This document shows positions 38,952 through 47,344 of a stretch of DNA of 64,000 bases, piece by piece. The first letter of the stretch is position 1, and the number at the start of each line of letters is the position of its first letter. The position numbers and the translations under genes are program-made. The notes beneath the pieces were generated by a model. The model was given only the letters and a program-made list of their open reading frames with translations. It did not search any database and was not told the DNA's origin. This DNA is from Aurantimonas endophytica (lineage in GTDB: Bacteria > Pseudomonadota > Alphaproteobacteria > Rhizobiales > Rhizobiaceae): NCBI RefSeq assembly GCF_014196845.1, contig NZ_JACIEM010000007.1, forward strand, positions 186,001-250,000. Direction: 5' to 3'.

Positions 38952-39241
38952 GAAGGGACCTTCCAGAGTGTCTTGAGCTACCGACGCCATCTCCCGCGCC
39001 GCCGGTCGCGGCCGCTGGTTCCGGTCGATCCCCTGCGCTTGCGGGGCCTTCAAACTTTGCGGAAGGCGGCTGGACTTTCGGATCGCGCGAGAGATAAGAG
39101 GGGGCCAAACCGTTGTCAACGGCGCCCCGCCCGCCGGGGCCGCCGCATTCCGGGGCCACTGGAGCGTTGCCCGAGAGGCGCGCGGACACGCGAAACTGGA
39201 TGCCCCATCCTCCCATCGAACCGCAAAGGATGCTCTTTGCC
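38952..39241. other. Divergent intergenic region between secA and the parvulin gene
   Basis: 290 bases with no convincing gene. It must carry the promoters of both genes. Open frames that cross it are extensions of the flanking genes, with arginine- and proline-rich translations typical of noncoding GC-rich DNA. I see no strong promoter hexamers or long hairpin. Confidence 0.6.
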
Positions 39242-40123
39242 ATGACCATCGTTCTTCGCCTGACGCTCGCCGCGAGCGCGATCGTCCTGACCTTCCTTGC
39301 CGGCCCCGTTCGCGCTGCCGACACCGACGTCGTCGCCAAGGTTGGCGCGTCCGAGATCACCGAGGGCGATCTCAGCGCCGCGCAGAACGAGATCGGCGCG
39401 CAGTTCCAGCAGCTTCCGGAGGAGCAGCGCCGGCTTGCCGTGCTTTCCGCGCTGATCGACATCCAGGCGCTGGCGCAGGAAGCCGAGAAGGCAAAGCTGC
39501 AGGACGAGCCGGCGGTCGCCAGCGAGATCGAGTTTCAGCGCGACCGCGCGCTGCACAACGCGTTCTTCGCCAAGAACGGCGTCGCGACGGTGACCGAGGA
39601 CCAGATGAAGGCCCGCTACGATGCCGAGATCGGCGCGATGCCGGCCACCGAGGAAGTGCACGCGCGCCACATCCTGGTAAAGACCAAGGAAGAGGCCGAG
39701 GCGGCGATCAAGCGGCTCGACGAGGGGGCGGACTTCGCCACCGTCGCGCAGGAAATGTCGACCGGACCCTCGGGGCCGGAAGGCGGCGATCTCGGCTTCT
39801 TCAGCGCCGGCCAGATGGTGCCGGCCTTCGAGACGGCCGCCTTCGCCCTGGAGCCGGGACAGTACACCAAGGATCCGGTCGAGACGCAGTTCGGCTGGCA
39901 CGTGATCCGGGTCGAGGAAAAGCGCCAGGCCGAGCCGCCGAGCTACGACCAGGTGAAGGAGCAGGTCCGCCAGGTCGTGCTGCGCGAGAAATACATGGAA
40001 CTGGTGCGCGACGCCCGGGCCGAACTCACCGTCGAATATGTCGACCCCGCGCTCAAGCAGCAGATCGAGGCGATCGAAGGCGCGATGGAGCCGGCGCCGG
40101 CCGAGGCTCCGCCGGCCGAGTAG
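39242..40123 (+). CDS. Exported parvulin-type peptidylprolyl isomerase
   Basis: A 293-residue periplasmic foldase of the PpiC/SurA/PrsA type. The signal peptide (residues 1-25, [25 protein letters not shown]) is followed by an N-terminal chaperone-like helix region, then the parvulin domain (about 133-235) with [34 protein letters not shown] and [12 protein letters not shown] in conserved places. It is divergent from secA, so export and periplasmic folding genes are adjacent. The ATG at 39242 was chosen since AAAGGA precedes it at a workable distance and it opens a compact signal peptide. Confidence 0.93.
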   Translation: MTIVLRLTLAASAIVLTFLAGPVRAADTDVVAKVGASEITEGDLSAAQNEIGAQFQQLPEEQRRLAVLSALIDIQALAQEAEKAKLQDEPAVASEIEFQRDRALHNAFFAKNGVATVTEDQMKARYDAEIGAMPATEEVHARHILVKTKEEAEAAIKRLDEGADFATVAQEMSTGPSGPEGGDLGFFSAGQMVPAFETAAFALEPGQYTKDPVETQFGWHVIRVEEKRQAEPPSYDQVKEQVRQVVLREKYMELVRDARAELTVEYVDPALKQQIEAIEGAMEPAPAEAPPAE

Positions 40124-40218
40124 CGGATCCGGCGGTGCGCCTGCGGGCGCGCCGGTTCGCCGCTACCGTTCCGACGATCGGCGCGGCCGACGCCCATTTC
40201 CAGCCGTCGAAGGATTCC

Positions 40219-41460
40219 ATGACGACGCCCGTCTCACCTCTGGCTCCGGCCAACATCCCCGAACTTCCGCCGATCGACGGCGTTCGCATCGCCACGGCGG
40301 CGGCCGGCATCAAGTACAAGGGGCGCACCGACGTCCTGGTGATGGTGCTGGACGCGCCGACGAGCGTCGCCGGCGTCTTCACCACCTCGAAATGTCCCTC
40401 GGCGCCGGTGGATTTCTGTCGTGAAAGCCTGAAGGGCGGCCAGGCGCGGGCGCTGGTGGTCAATTCCGGCAACGCCAACGCCTTCACCGGCAGGCGCGGC
40501 CGCGAGGCGACGGCGCTGACGGCCGAGGCGGCCGCGGCGGCGCTCGGCTGCGCAACCGACGCGGTCTTCCTCGCCTCCACCGGGGTGATCGGCGAGCCGC
40601 TCGACGCCGGCAAGTTCGCGGGGCTGCTCGCCGGCCTGACCAACGCGGCGCGTCCGGACGGCTGGCGGGAAGCCGCCGAGGCGATCATGACCACCGATAC
40701 CTATCCCAAGCTCGCGACACGTCAGGTCGAGATCGGCGGAGCGAGCGTGACGATCAACGGCATCGCCAAGGGCGCCGGGATGATCGCGCCCGACATGGCG
40801 ACCATGCTCTCCTTCGTTGCGACCGACGCGGCGATCGCCGCACCGGCGCTGCAGGCCATGCTGGCCGAGGGTGTCGGCCCGAGCTTCAACTCGGTGACGG
40901 TCGACAGCGACACCTCGACCTCCGACACGCTGCTGCTGTTTGCGACCGGCAGCGCGGCGGCGCGCGGCTGCCCCCAGATTACCGAAGCAAGCGACCCGGC
41001 GGCCGCCGGCTTCCGGGCCGCGCTCGACGACCTGCTGCTCGATCTCGCCCGGCAGGTGGCGCGGGACGGGGAGGGCGCCCGCAAGGAGATCCAGGTCACC
41101 GTCGAAGGGGCGACCAGCGACGCGGCCGCCAAGCGGATCGCCCTGTCGATCGCCAATTCGCCGCTGGTCAAGACCGCGGTCGCCGGCGAGGACGCCAATT
41201 GGGGCCGGGTGGTCATGGCCGTCGGCAAGGCCGGCGAGACCGCCGACCGCGATCGCCTCGCCATTCATTTCGGCGAGGTCCGCGTCGCTGTCGACGGCGA
41301 GCGCGATCCGGCCTATTCCGAAGCCGCGGCTTCGGCGGTGATGCAGCGCCCCGAGGTCCCGATCCGGGTGGAACTCGGCCTCGGAACCGGAAGCTGGACG
41401 GTCTACAGCTGCGATCTCACCAAGGAATATGTCGCGATCAATGGCGATTACCGAAGCTGA
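40219..41460 (+). CDS. argJ: Bifunctional glutamate N-acetyltransferase / amino-acid acetyltransferase
   Basis: Arginine biosynthesis enzyme that recycles the acetyl group from N-acetylornithine to glutamate and can also use acetyl-CoA. The product has 413 residues. The precursor cleaves itself before the nucleophilic threonine, here between A194 and T195 in [20 protein letters not shown] and CPSAPV are conserved N-terminal blocks, and [13 protein letters not shown] lies in the beta chain. The stop lies 20 bases inside the following acetyltransferase gene. Confidence 0.95.
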   Translation: MTTPVSPLAPANIPELPPIDGVRIATAAAGIKYKGRTDVLVMVLDAPTSVAGVFTTSKCPSAPVDFCRESLKGGQARALVVNSGNANAFTGRRGREATALTAEAAAAALGCATDAVFLASTGVIGEPLDAGKFAGLLAGLTNAARPDGWREAAEAIMTTDTYPKLATRQVEIGGASVTINGIAKGAGMIAPDMATMLSFVATDAAIAAPALQAMLAEGVGPSFNSVTVDSDTSTSDTLLLFATGSAAARGCPQITEASDPAAAGFRAALDDLLLDLARQVARDGEGARKEIQVTVEGATSDAAAKRIALSIANSPLVKTAVAGEDANWGRVVMAVGKAGETADRDRLAIHFGEVRVAVDGERDPAYSEAAASAVMQRPEVPIRVELGLGTGSWTVYSCDLTKEYVAINGDYRS

Positions 41461-42229
41461 GAGGCTGCGACAGCTGGCCGTGGTGCGCCGGCTCGAGGCG
41501 GCGGGTTTCCGCGCATGGCCGGCGTCGTCGACGGCGTTCGACGGCACGTGGGCCGTGCGGCTGACCAAGTCGTTTCCGGCCAAGCGGCTCAACTCCGTCA
41601 ATCCGCTCGACCCGTCGGACAATGCCGACATTCCCGAGCGGATCGAGCGGGCGCGGCGGACCTTCCTCGACTATGGCCGTTCGATCATCGTGCGGCAGTC
41701 GCCGCTGGCGCCGCCGGAACTCGTCAGCCATCTCGACCAGGACGGCTGGAGCCGGTTCGGCGAATCCGTGGTGATGACGGCGGACCTGACGAAGCTCTCC
41801 TTCGAGAGCGCCCTCGACCGGATCCCGATCCGCGACACCGCCCGCTATATCGAGGCGAGCCTGATCGTCCACGAGCGTCCTGCGGAACTGCGCGCCGGGC
41901 TGACCGAGATCATCGAGGCGATCCGCCCGCCCACCGGCATGTTCGTCCAGGAAGACAAAGGCGGCGCGCCCGTCGCGGTGGCGCTGGCCATCCACGACAA
42001 CGACCTGACCGGCCTGCTCGACGTTGCTGTAGCGCCGAGCCAGCGGCGCCAGGGGACGGGCCGCGACCTTGTCGCCACGGCGCTCCGCTACACGGTCCGC
42101 AAGGGCGCCAAGACGGCATGGGTCCAGGTCGAGGCGGACAACGCGGCGGGCCTGTCGCTCTACCGCTCGCTCGGCTTCAAGCCGGCCTATCGCTACGTCT
42201 ATCGCGCGCCGCCGGGTGAGCCGACGTGA
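41441..42229 (+). CDS. GNAT family N-acetyltransferase
   Basis: A 262-residue protein with an N-terminal region of unknown fold (to about 125) and a C-terminal GNAT domain; the acetyl-CoA motif is QRRQGTG, followed by [20 protein letters not shown]. It overlaps argJ by 20 bases and mutT by four (GTGA), so all three are one translational unit. This gene commonly stands between argJ and mutT in Hyphomicrobiales; its acceptor is not known. Confidence 0.88.
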   Translation: MAITEAERLRQLAVVRRLEAAGFRAWPASSTAFDGTWAVRLTKSFPAKRLNSVNPLDPSDNADIPERIERARRTFLDYGRSIIVRQSPLAPPELVSHLDQDGWSRFGESVVMTADLTKLSFESALDRIPIRDTARYIEASLIVHERPAELRAGLTEIIEAIRPPTGMFVQEDKGGAPVAVALAIHDNDLTGLLDVAVAPSQRRQGTGRDLVATALRYTVRKGAKTAWVQVEADNAAGLSLYRSLGFKPAYRYVYRAPPGEPT

Positions 42230-42636
42230 GCGGCGAGCGTGCGCTCCTCGTCGTCGTCGCCTGCGCCCTGATCGATGCCGACAGCCGCATCCTGCTTTCC
42301 GAGCGCCCGACGGGCAAGGCGCTGGCCGGGCTCTGGGAGTTCCCGGGCGGCAAGCTCGACCAAGGCGAGACGCCCGAGGTGGCGCTGATACGGGAACTGC
42401 GCGAGGAACTGGGGATCGAGACGCAGGCGGCGTGCCTGGCGCCGCTGACCTTCGCCAGCCATTCCTACGACGGCTTCCACCTTCTGATGCCTCTCTATGT
42501 CTGCCGCCGCTACCAGGGAATCCCCACGGGCCGCGAGGGGCAGCGGCTGAAATGGGTGCGGGCGTCGCAGCTGCGGGACTATCCCATGCCGCCGGCCGAC
42601 GAGCCGCTGATCGCCCATCTGGTCGATCTGCTTTGA
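42226..42636 (+). CDS. mutT: 8-oxo-dGTP diphosphatase MutT
   Basis: Nudix hydrolase of 136 residues that clears oxidised dGTP from the nucleotide pool and so prevents A:T to C:G mutation. The full Nudix box runs from G42 to I64 (GKLDQGE, then RELREELGI) with all metal-binding glutamates. WEFPGGK just before it is typical of MutT. It starts at GTG in the stop of the GNAT gene. Confidence 0.93.
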   Translation: MSGERALLVVVACALIDADSRILLSERPTGKALAGLWEFPGGKLDQGETPEVALIRELREELGIETQAACLAPLTFASHSYDGFHLLMPLYVCRRYQGIPTGREGQRLKWVRASQLRDYPMPPADEPLIAHLVDLL

Positions 42637-42668
42637 GCGGAACGCCACCCGGGCAAAACCGGCGAACA

Positions 42669-42683
42669 TTAAGTTTTGATTCA
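42669..42683 (+). promoter_or_regulatory. Degenerate CtrA-like box / AT-rich element before the pilin pair
   Basis: TTAA (42669-42672), seven bases, then TTCA (42680-42683) is one base from a full CtrA box, and GATTC inside it is a GANTC site (the CcrM methylation target). The same stretch can also be read as a weak terminator of mutT: AACATT (42665-42670) pairs with AATGTT (42683-42688) before a T-run. Either reading is possible. Confidence 0.35.
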
Positions 42684-42740
42684 ATGTTTTTTTATCGTTG
42701 TCCGCCATCCTGAGCCGGTTGGTGAGGTTGCGAGGCGACG

Positions 42741-43040
42741 ATGCGCGAATTCCAGGACGAGCTGAACGATTTTCGTCTCCAGGCTTCCATTCGCGAGCTG
42801 CGCACCGCCCTGCTTCGCGCGACGCTGCTGTTCGGGGCGATCACGATCGGCCTGGCGCTGGTCGTCGTCCCGGCGGCCCGCAAGAGTGTCGACTATGTCG
42901 CCAGCAGCCCGCAACTCGACACGATGACCACCGGTTCGATCGGCGCCAATCGCTACACGGTCCATCGCAGCGTGCTGCAGGCACCCGGCGCCGCTCCCTG
43001 CATCGTCCATGCCAGCGGCGGGAGAACGGGCGCATGCTGA
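42741..43040 (+). CDS. Small membrane protein preceding the Flp pilin
   Basis: A 99-residue protein with a charged N-terminal helix (residues 1-25, RE- and L-rich, amphipathic), one transmembrane segment (about 27-47, LLFGAITIGLALVVVPAA) and a short exported tail with two cysteines. I do not recognise the family. Its last codons overlap the pilin start by seven bases, so the two are expected to be made together; it could be an accessory or anchor for the pilin. This is inference from position only. Confidence 0.68.
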   Translation: MREFQDELNDFRLQASIRELRTALLRATLLFGAITIGLALVVVPAARKSVDYVASSPQLDTMTTGSIGANRYTVHRSVLQAPGAAPCIVHASGGRTGAC

Positions 43041-43213
43041 CCCGCCAGCGCATCGCCGCCCGCCTTGGCGCCTTTCGCCGCGACCGCAGCGGTGGCGTCG
43101 CCGTCGAGTATACGCTCGTCGCCGCGATAATCGGGACCGCCCTCGTCACCAGCTTCCAGCCACTGACCGAGGCCTTCGTGGCGACGTTCGAGGCGATCGC
43201 CTCGGCTTTCTGA
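43034..43213 (+). CDS. Flp/Fap-type IVb pilin
   Basis: A 59-residue prepilin. A basic leader (MLTRQRIAARLGAFRRDRSG) is followed by the prepilin-peptidase site G/GVAVEY with the invariant Glu-Tyr pair, then a hydrophobic helix and a short C-terminal segment (FVATFEAIASAF). Flp pilins form the fibre of Tad pili, which mediate surface attachment. No cpa/tad secretion genes are in the window, so this is an orphan pilin that must use machinery encoded elsewhere. Confidence 0.85.
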   Translation: MLTRQRIAARLGAFRRDRSGGVAVEYTLVAAIIGTALVTSFQPLTEAFVATFEAIASAF

Positions 43214-43229
43214 GCACCTTCCGCCCGGA

Positions 43230-44126
43230 TCAGGGCGTTTCCGAGCGATCCTTCAGCGCGGCGGCGAGGCTCGCCTTGGCGCTGCCCGGACGCAGCGGCT
43301 TCTGCTGGCTCTCGTGCGGCGCCCAGCCCGACATGTAGATGACGTCGAATGTCGCGCGGATCCTGCCGTCCGGATCGGCGTAGCGCTCGGCATAGATCTC
43401 GGCCGCGCGCAGGAACAGGCGCCGCGAGGATGGGCGACGGGAGCGCTCGACCAGCATGTTCGCCATGCCCATGGCGCGCAGGTCCTGCATCAGCTGGAAC
43501 AGATTGTCGTAGCGGACCGTCAGCCGGTCCTGGTCGGTGACGGGCAGGGCGAAGCCGGCCCGCTGCAGCAGGGCGCCGGCGTCCCTGATGTCGGCGAAGG
43601 GGGCGACGCGGGGGGAGACGCCGCCCATCAGCTCTGCCTCCGCCGCGAAAAGGGAAGCGCGCAGCTCGCTCAGCGTGTCGCCGCCGAGGAAGCCGCAGAG
43701 GAACAGCCCGTCCGGCCGCAGCGCGCGGCGGCACTGGACCAGCACGCCGGGCGTGTCGTTGGTCAGATGCAGCGACAGGGTCGAGGCGATGAGGTCGACG
43801 CTTGCCTCGGCCAGCGGCAGCGCTTCCTCGTCGCCCACGGCGGCCAGGGGAGAGCCCGCGAGCAGCGCTCCGAGCCGCTCGATCCGGACGATGCGGTCCG
43901 CCTGTCCCCCGGCGAGGATATGGGCCGCCATCTCGCCGGTATGGCCGGCCAGATCCACGGCCACCTCGAACCGGCGCTCGACCAGCGACAGGCGTTCGGC
44001 GAGCTCGTCCGCGACCGCCCGCAGCAGGAACCGGACGGCGGGTGTCGCCCCGGCGCCCAGCCAGCGACGGCGGCGCCGGTCGAGAAGATGCCGGTCGAAG
44101 ACACGGTGTCCGGGGGCGTCCGGCAT
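43230..44126 (-). CDS. SAM-dependent methyltransferase-fold protein (BioC/NDUFAF5-like)
   Basis: A 298-residue protein resembling the BioC and NDUFAF5 group. The start FDRHLLDRRRRRWL and the sequence LTVRYDNLFQLMQDLRAMGMANML, shown by its parts, are characteristic of this group, whose mitochondrial member hydroxylates an arginine of complex I subunit NDUFS7. Motif I (VAVDLAGHTGEMA) is atypical for a methyltransferase. The bacterial role is unknown. It is divergent from comF across 154 bases, a conserved pairing. Confidence 0.85.
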   Translation of the reverse strand: MPDAPGHRVFDRHLLDRRRRRWLGAGATPAVRFLLRAVADELAERLSLVERRFEVAVDLAGHTGEMAAHILAGGQADRIVRIERLGALLAGSPLAAVGDEEALPLAEASVDLIASTLSLHLTNDTPGVLVQCRRALRPDGLFLCGFLGGDTLSELRASLFAAEAELMGGVSPRVAPFADIRDAGALLQRAGFALPVTDQDRLTVRYDNLFQLMQDLRAMGMANMLVERSRRPSSRRLFLRAAEIYAERYADPDGRIRATFDVIYMSGWAPHESQQKPLRPGSAKASLAAALKDRSETP

Positions 44127-44280
44127 GGGGCTTGTCTCTGCTAGATGTGGCGTCGAGAGCGCTTGTAGCTGACCGCAGCAGGAGTATCGTCAAGGGTCGA
44201 AGCGGCGCTTCGGCCAAACGTGCCGGCACAGGCAGGGCGCCGGGCGCGATGCATGCGGCGCGCCAGGGGCGGGAGGAGCG

Positions 44281-45030
44281 ATGAACATCATCAGGCGCGG
44301 GACGATGGCGATCGGCGGGTCGATCGGGCGGCTGCTGTTCCCGCCCGTCTGCCCAGGCTGCCAGGCGGCCCTGACGGGCGCCGGGACCGTCTGTCCGCAA
44401 TGCTGGCCGAAGCTGCGCTACATCGAGCGACCGTTCTGCGAGGTGCTCGGCCTGCCGTTCTCCTACGATCTCGGCAAGGGCTTCCTTTCCGCCGAGGCGA
44501 TCGCCGAGCCGCCGCCCTTCGCGCGACTGCGCGCGGCGGTGCTGTACGAGGACCTTGCCGCCCGGCTGGTCGGAGCGCTGAAATACAGCGACCGCACCGA
44601 TCTCGTGCCGTTGATGGCGGGCTGGATGCGGCGGGCGGGGGCAGAGCTCCTGGCCGACGCCGACATCGTCGTACCGGTGCCGCTGCACACCGGCCGGCTG
44701 TGGCGGCGCCGGTTCAACCAGTCCGCCGAGCTCGCACGGCGGATCGCCCGCGAGACGGGCACGACCTATTCCGCGCTGGCGCTCAGGCGGGTCAAGCCGA
44801 CCCGCAGCCAGGTCGGGCTCGGCGCCAGCCAGCGCCAGGAGAATGTCCGAGGCGCGTTCAAGGTGGTCGATCCGCGGCGTTCGGAGATCCAGGGGCGCCG
44901 GGTGCTCCTGGTCGACGACGTCTATACGACGGGTGCCACCACCGCGAGCGCCACGCGGGCGCTGAAGCGGGCCGGGGCCAGGGACGTCGACGTGCTCGTC
45001 TTTGCAAGGGTTGCGGGGGGCACGGAGTGA
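44281..45030 (+). CDS. comF: ComF family protein (double zinc ribbon and phosphoribosyltransferase fold)
   Basis: A 249-residue ComF-like protein. The N-terminal zinc ribbon has CPGCQ and CPQC pairs; the C-terminal half has the PRPP-type loop VLLVDDVYTTGATT. Relatives are needed for DNA uptake in naturally competent bacteria, but they also occur widely in non-competent species. GGGAGGAGCG precedes the ATG, a strong ribosome-binding site. grxC follows after 39 bases. Confidence 0.93.
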   Translation: MNIIRRGTMAIGGSIGRLLFPPVCPGCQAALTGAGTVCPQCWPKLRYIERPFCEVLGLPFSYDLGKGFLSAEAIAEPPPFARLRAAVLYEDLAARLVGALKYSDRTDLVPLMAGWMRRAGAELLADADIVVPVPLHTGRLWRRRFNQSAELARRIARETGTTYSALALRRVKPTRSQVGLGASQRQENVRGAFKVVDPRRSEIQGRRVLLVDDVYTTGATTASATRALKRAGARDVDVLVFARVAGGTE

Positions 45031-45069
45031 AGCCATATGCTTTCCGAACCGAATTCTGACAGGAATCTC

Positions 45070-45327
45070 ATGCCGGACGTCGTCATCTATACCCGCCAGC
45101 TCTGTGGCTACTGCACGCGGGCCAAGCGCCTGCTCGAAGAGAAGGGCGTCGCCTTCGAGGAGAAGGACGCCAGCGCTTCGCCGCAGCTGCGCCAGGAAAT
45201 GTACCAGCGCGCCAAGGGCGCCGCGACCTTCCCGCAGATCTTCGTCGGCGACACGCATGTCGGCGGCTGCGATGAACTCTACGCACTGGACCGCGCCGGC
45301 AAGCTCGATCCGCTGCTGGCTGCCTGA
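45070..45327 (+). CDS. grxC: Glutaredoxin 3
   Basis: An 85-residue dithiol glutaredoxin. The active site is CGYC (C12, C15), followed by the TFPQIFVGDTHVGGCDEL glutathione-binding face. It reduces disulfides and glutathione mixed disulfides. The ATG at 45070 gives the usual length and follows AGGAATCTC; a longer frame from 45037 adds 11 residues outside the fold. Confidence 0.95.
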   Translation: MPDVVIYTRQLCGYCTRAKRLLEEKGVAFEEKDASASPQLRQEMYQRAKGAATFPQIFVGDTHVGGCDELYALDRAGKLDPLLAA

Positions 45328-45348
45328 ACCGACGAACGGAGTGCCGCG

Positions 45349-46227
45349 ATGACCGCCTTTACCGCCGCCGTGCTGCAGATGCGCTCGGGCCTCGAGCCGG
45401 AGGCGAATGTCGCGGCGCTGGAAGCACTCGTCGCGGAAGCCGTCGTTTCGGGCGCGAACTACCTGCAGTCGCCGGAAATGACCGGCATGGTGCAGCGCGA
45501 CCGCGCCGAACTGATGCAGCGGCTGCGCGGCGAGGACGACGATCTGGTGCTGGCGGCGGCGGCCCGGCTGGCGCGCCAGCATCGCGTCTACCTGCATGTC
45601 GGCTCGACGGCGATCGCGCTCGATGACGGCAAGGTCGCCAACCGCGCGGTGCTTTACGCGCCGGACGGCACGCTCAAGGCGCGCTACGACAAGATCCACA
45701 TGTTCGACGTCGATCTCGACAATGGCGAAAGCTGGCGGGAATCGCGCACCTACCGGCCCGGCGAATGCGCGGCGCTCGCCGATCTGCAATTTGCCGACGG
45801 CTCGGCGCGGCTCGGATTTGCCGTCTGCTACGACATGCGGTTTCCGCAGCTGTTCCGCGAGGAGGCTTTGGCCGGAGCCGAGATCCTCACCGCACCGGCG
45901 GCCTTCACCCGCCAGACCGGCGAGGCGCACTGGCACGTGCTCTTGCGGGCGCGGGCGATCGAGAACGGTGCCTACGTCATCGCGGCGGCGCAGGGCGGCG
46001 TCCACGAGGACGGCCGCGAGACCTACGGCCATTCGCTGATCGTCGACCCCTGGGGCCGGATCGTCGCGGAAGTGGACGGCGACAGTCCCGGCGTCGCGAT
46101 GGCGCGCATCGACACGGCCGAGGTGGCGGCGGCGCGGGCCAAGATCCCCAATCTGAAGAATGCCCGGCCCTTCCGCGTCGGCGCGGTCGGTGAAGACGCC
46201 GCGGGCGCGTCCGAGGCGGCCGAGTGA
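45349..46227 (+). CDS. Carbon-nitrogen hydrolase (Nit1/omega-amidase-like)
   Basis: A 292-residue nitrilase-superfamily amidase. The catalytic triad is Glu43 (SPEMTG), Lys115 (YDKIHMFDV) and Cys160 (VCYDMRFP). It most resembles the Nit1 group, whose members deaminate glutathione made in error (deaminated glutathione amidase), which fits its place right after glutaredoxin 3; this substrate is inferred. The stop overlaps the DUF1178 GTG start. Confidence 0.92.
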   Translation: MTAFTAAVLQMRSGLEPEANVAALEALVAEAVVSGANYLQSPEMTGMVQRDRAELMQRLRGEDDDLVLAAAARLARQHRVYLHVGSTAIALDDGKVANRAVLYAPDGTLKARYDKIHMFDVDLDNGESWRESRTYRPGECAALADLQFADGSARLGFAVCYDMRFPQLFREEALAGAEILTAPAAFTRQTGEAHWHVLLRARAIENGAYVIAAAQGGVHEDGRETYGHSLIVDPWGRIVAEVDGDSPGVAMARIDTAEVAAARAKIPNLKNARPFRVGAVGEDAAGASEAAE

Positions 46228-46685
46228 TCAGCTTTGCGCTCCGGTGCGAACCGCATGGCCACGGCTTCGACGGCTGGTTCCGCTCCGGCGAGGATTTCGA
46301 CGCACAGGCCGAACGCAGGCTGGTGGAATGTCCGGTCTGCGGATCGACGGATGTCGCCAAGGCGCTGATGCGGCCGGCGCTCGGCAAGGGCGGAAAGGCG
46401 TCCGTCGCCGGCGATCAGGCGCAAACGGCCATGGCGCCGGGCGGCGGCTACGTCAACGCCGAGGCGGCCAAGGTGTTCGCGAAGCTGCAGGAAATGGCGC
46501 GGGAACTGCGCGCCAAGGCGGACTATGTCGGCCCGCGCTTTGCCGAAGAGGCGCGGCGCATCCATTATGGCGAGACCGAAGCCCGGCAGATCTACGGCGA
46601 GGCCTCGCCCGCCGAGGTCAAGGGCCTCGGCGAGGAGGGCATCGCCGCCCTGCCGCTGCCGCCGCTGCCGGAAGACAAGAACTAG
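46224..46685 (+). CDS. DUF1178 family protein
   Basis: A 153-residue DUF1178 protein. The start MISFALRCEPHGHGFDGWF and the CPVCG pair near residue 38 give a rubredoxin-like zinc-binding look. A long linker leads to a C-terminal helix pair ending EARQIYGEASPAEVKGLGEEGI. The function is unknown. The GTG start overlaps the amidase stop by four bases; comF-grxC-amidase-DUF1178 reads as one operon. Confidence 0.9.
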   Translation: MISFALRCEPHGHGFDGWFRSGEDFDAQAERRLVECPVCGSTDVAKALMRPALGKGGKASVAGDQAQTAMAPGGGYVNAEAAKVFAKLQEMARELRAKADYVGPRFAEEARRIHYGETEARQIYGEASPAEVKGLGEEGIAALPLPPLPEDKN

Positions 46686-46851
46686 CCATTCCGCAGGGGC
46701 TCCACGCCTGCCGCCGAGGTCTTGCCGCTCCGTGGATGAAGTCCGGGTTGGCTCTTCGAAAAAAATCGTCACGCGCTGTCGATTTCGCCAAGCTTCGCTC
46801 GTCGTATGGGCAGGGCGGTCAAAACGACCCCCCGGCAAGGGAGACAGAACG

Positions 46852-47274
46852 ATGCGCGTAATGGTGATGGTGAAGGCGACGGACGACTCCGAGGCGGGGT
46901 TCATGCCCTCGACCGAGTTGTTCGAGGCCATGGGGAAATTCAACGAGGAGCTGGTCAATGCCGGCATCATGCTTACCGGCGACGGGCTGAAGCCGTCGAA
47001 GGAGGGCAAGCGGATCGCCTTCGACGGCCCGGGCCGGACGGTCATCGACGGGCCGTTTGCCGAGACCCGCGAACTGGTCGCGGGCTTCTGGATCTGGGAG
47101 GTCCGGGACATGGCGGAGGCGGTCGAATGGGCCAAGCGCTGCCCCAACCCCATGCCCGGACCGAGCGAGCTCGAGATCCGGCCATTCTACGAGCTCGCCG
47201 ACTTCGGCGATGCCGTGACGCCGGCGGTCAAGGAGCATGAAGAGCGGTTGCGGGCCAAGCTCGAGGCGCGCTGA
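46852..47274 (+). CDS. YciI-like (DGPF/YCII) domain protein
   Basis: A 140-residue YCII-family protein. MVMVKATDDSEAG at the start and TVIDGPFAETRELVAGFWIWEV in parts contain the DGPF motif for which the group is named. Such genes are regularly found beside ECF sigma factors of group ECF42, as here 70 bases downstream. A role as a stress-linked partner or target of that sigma factor is likely but not established. AAGGGAGA precedes the ATG. Confidence 0.9.
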   Translation: MRVMVMVKATDDSEAGFMPSTELFEAMGKFNEELVNAGIMLTGDGLKPSKEGKRIAFDGPGRTVIDGPFAETRELVAGFWIWEVRDMAEAVEWAKRCPNPMPGPSELEIRPFYELADFGDAVTPAVKEHEERLRAKLEAR

Positions 47275-47344
47275 CGCCGGACGTCCCGAGGACCACTTGC
47301 GCCGGGGCTTGGCCGATGCCGGGCCCCGCGCCTAGATTGCCGGC

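Noticed and set aside
42841-46032. A 1063-residue open frame on the minus strand
   Set aside because: It runs antisense to several well-identified genes (pilin, comF, grxC, amidase) and across the methyltransferase frame; its translation is Arg/Ala/Gly-rich with no domain. High-GC shadow.
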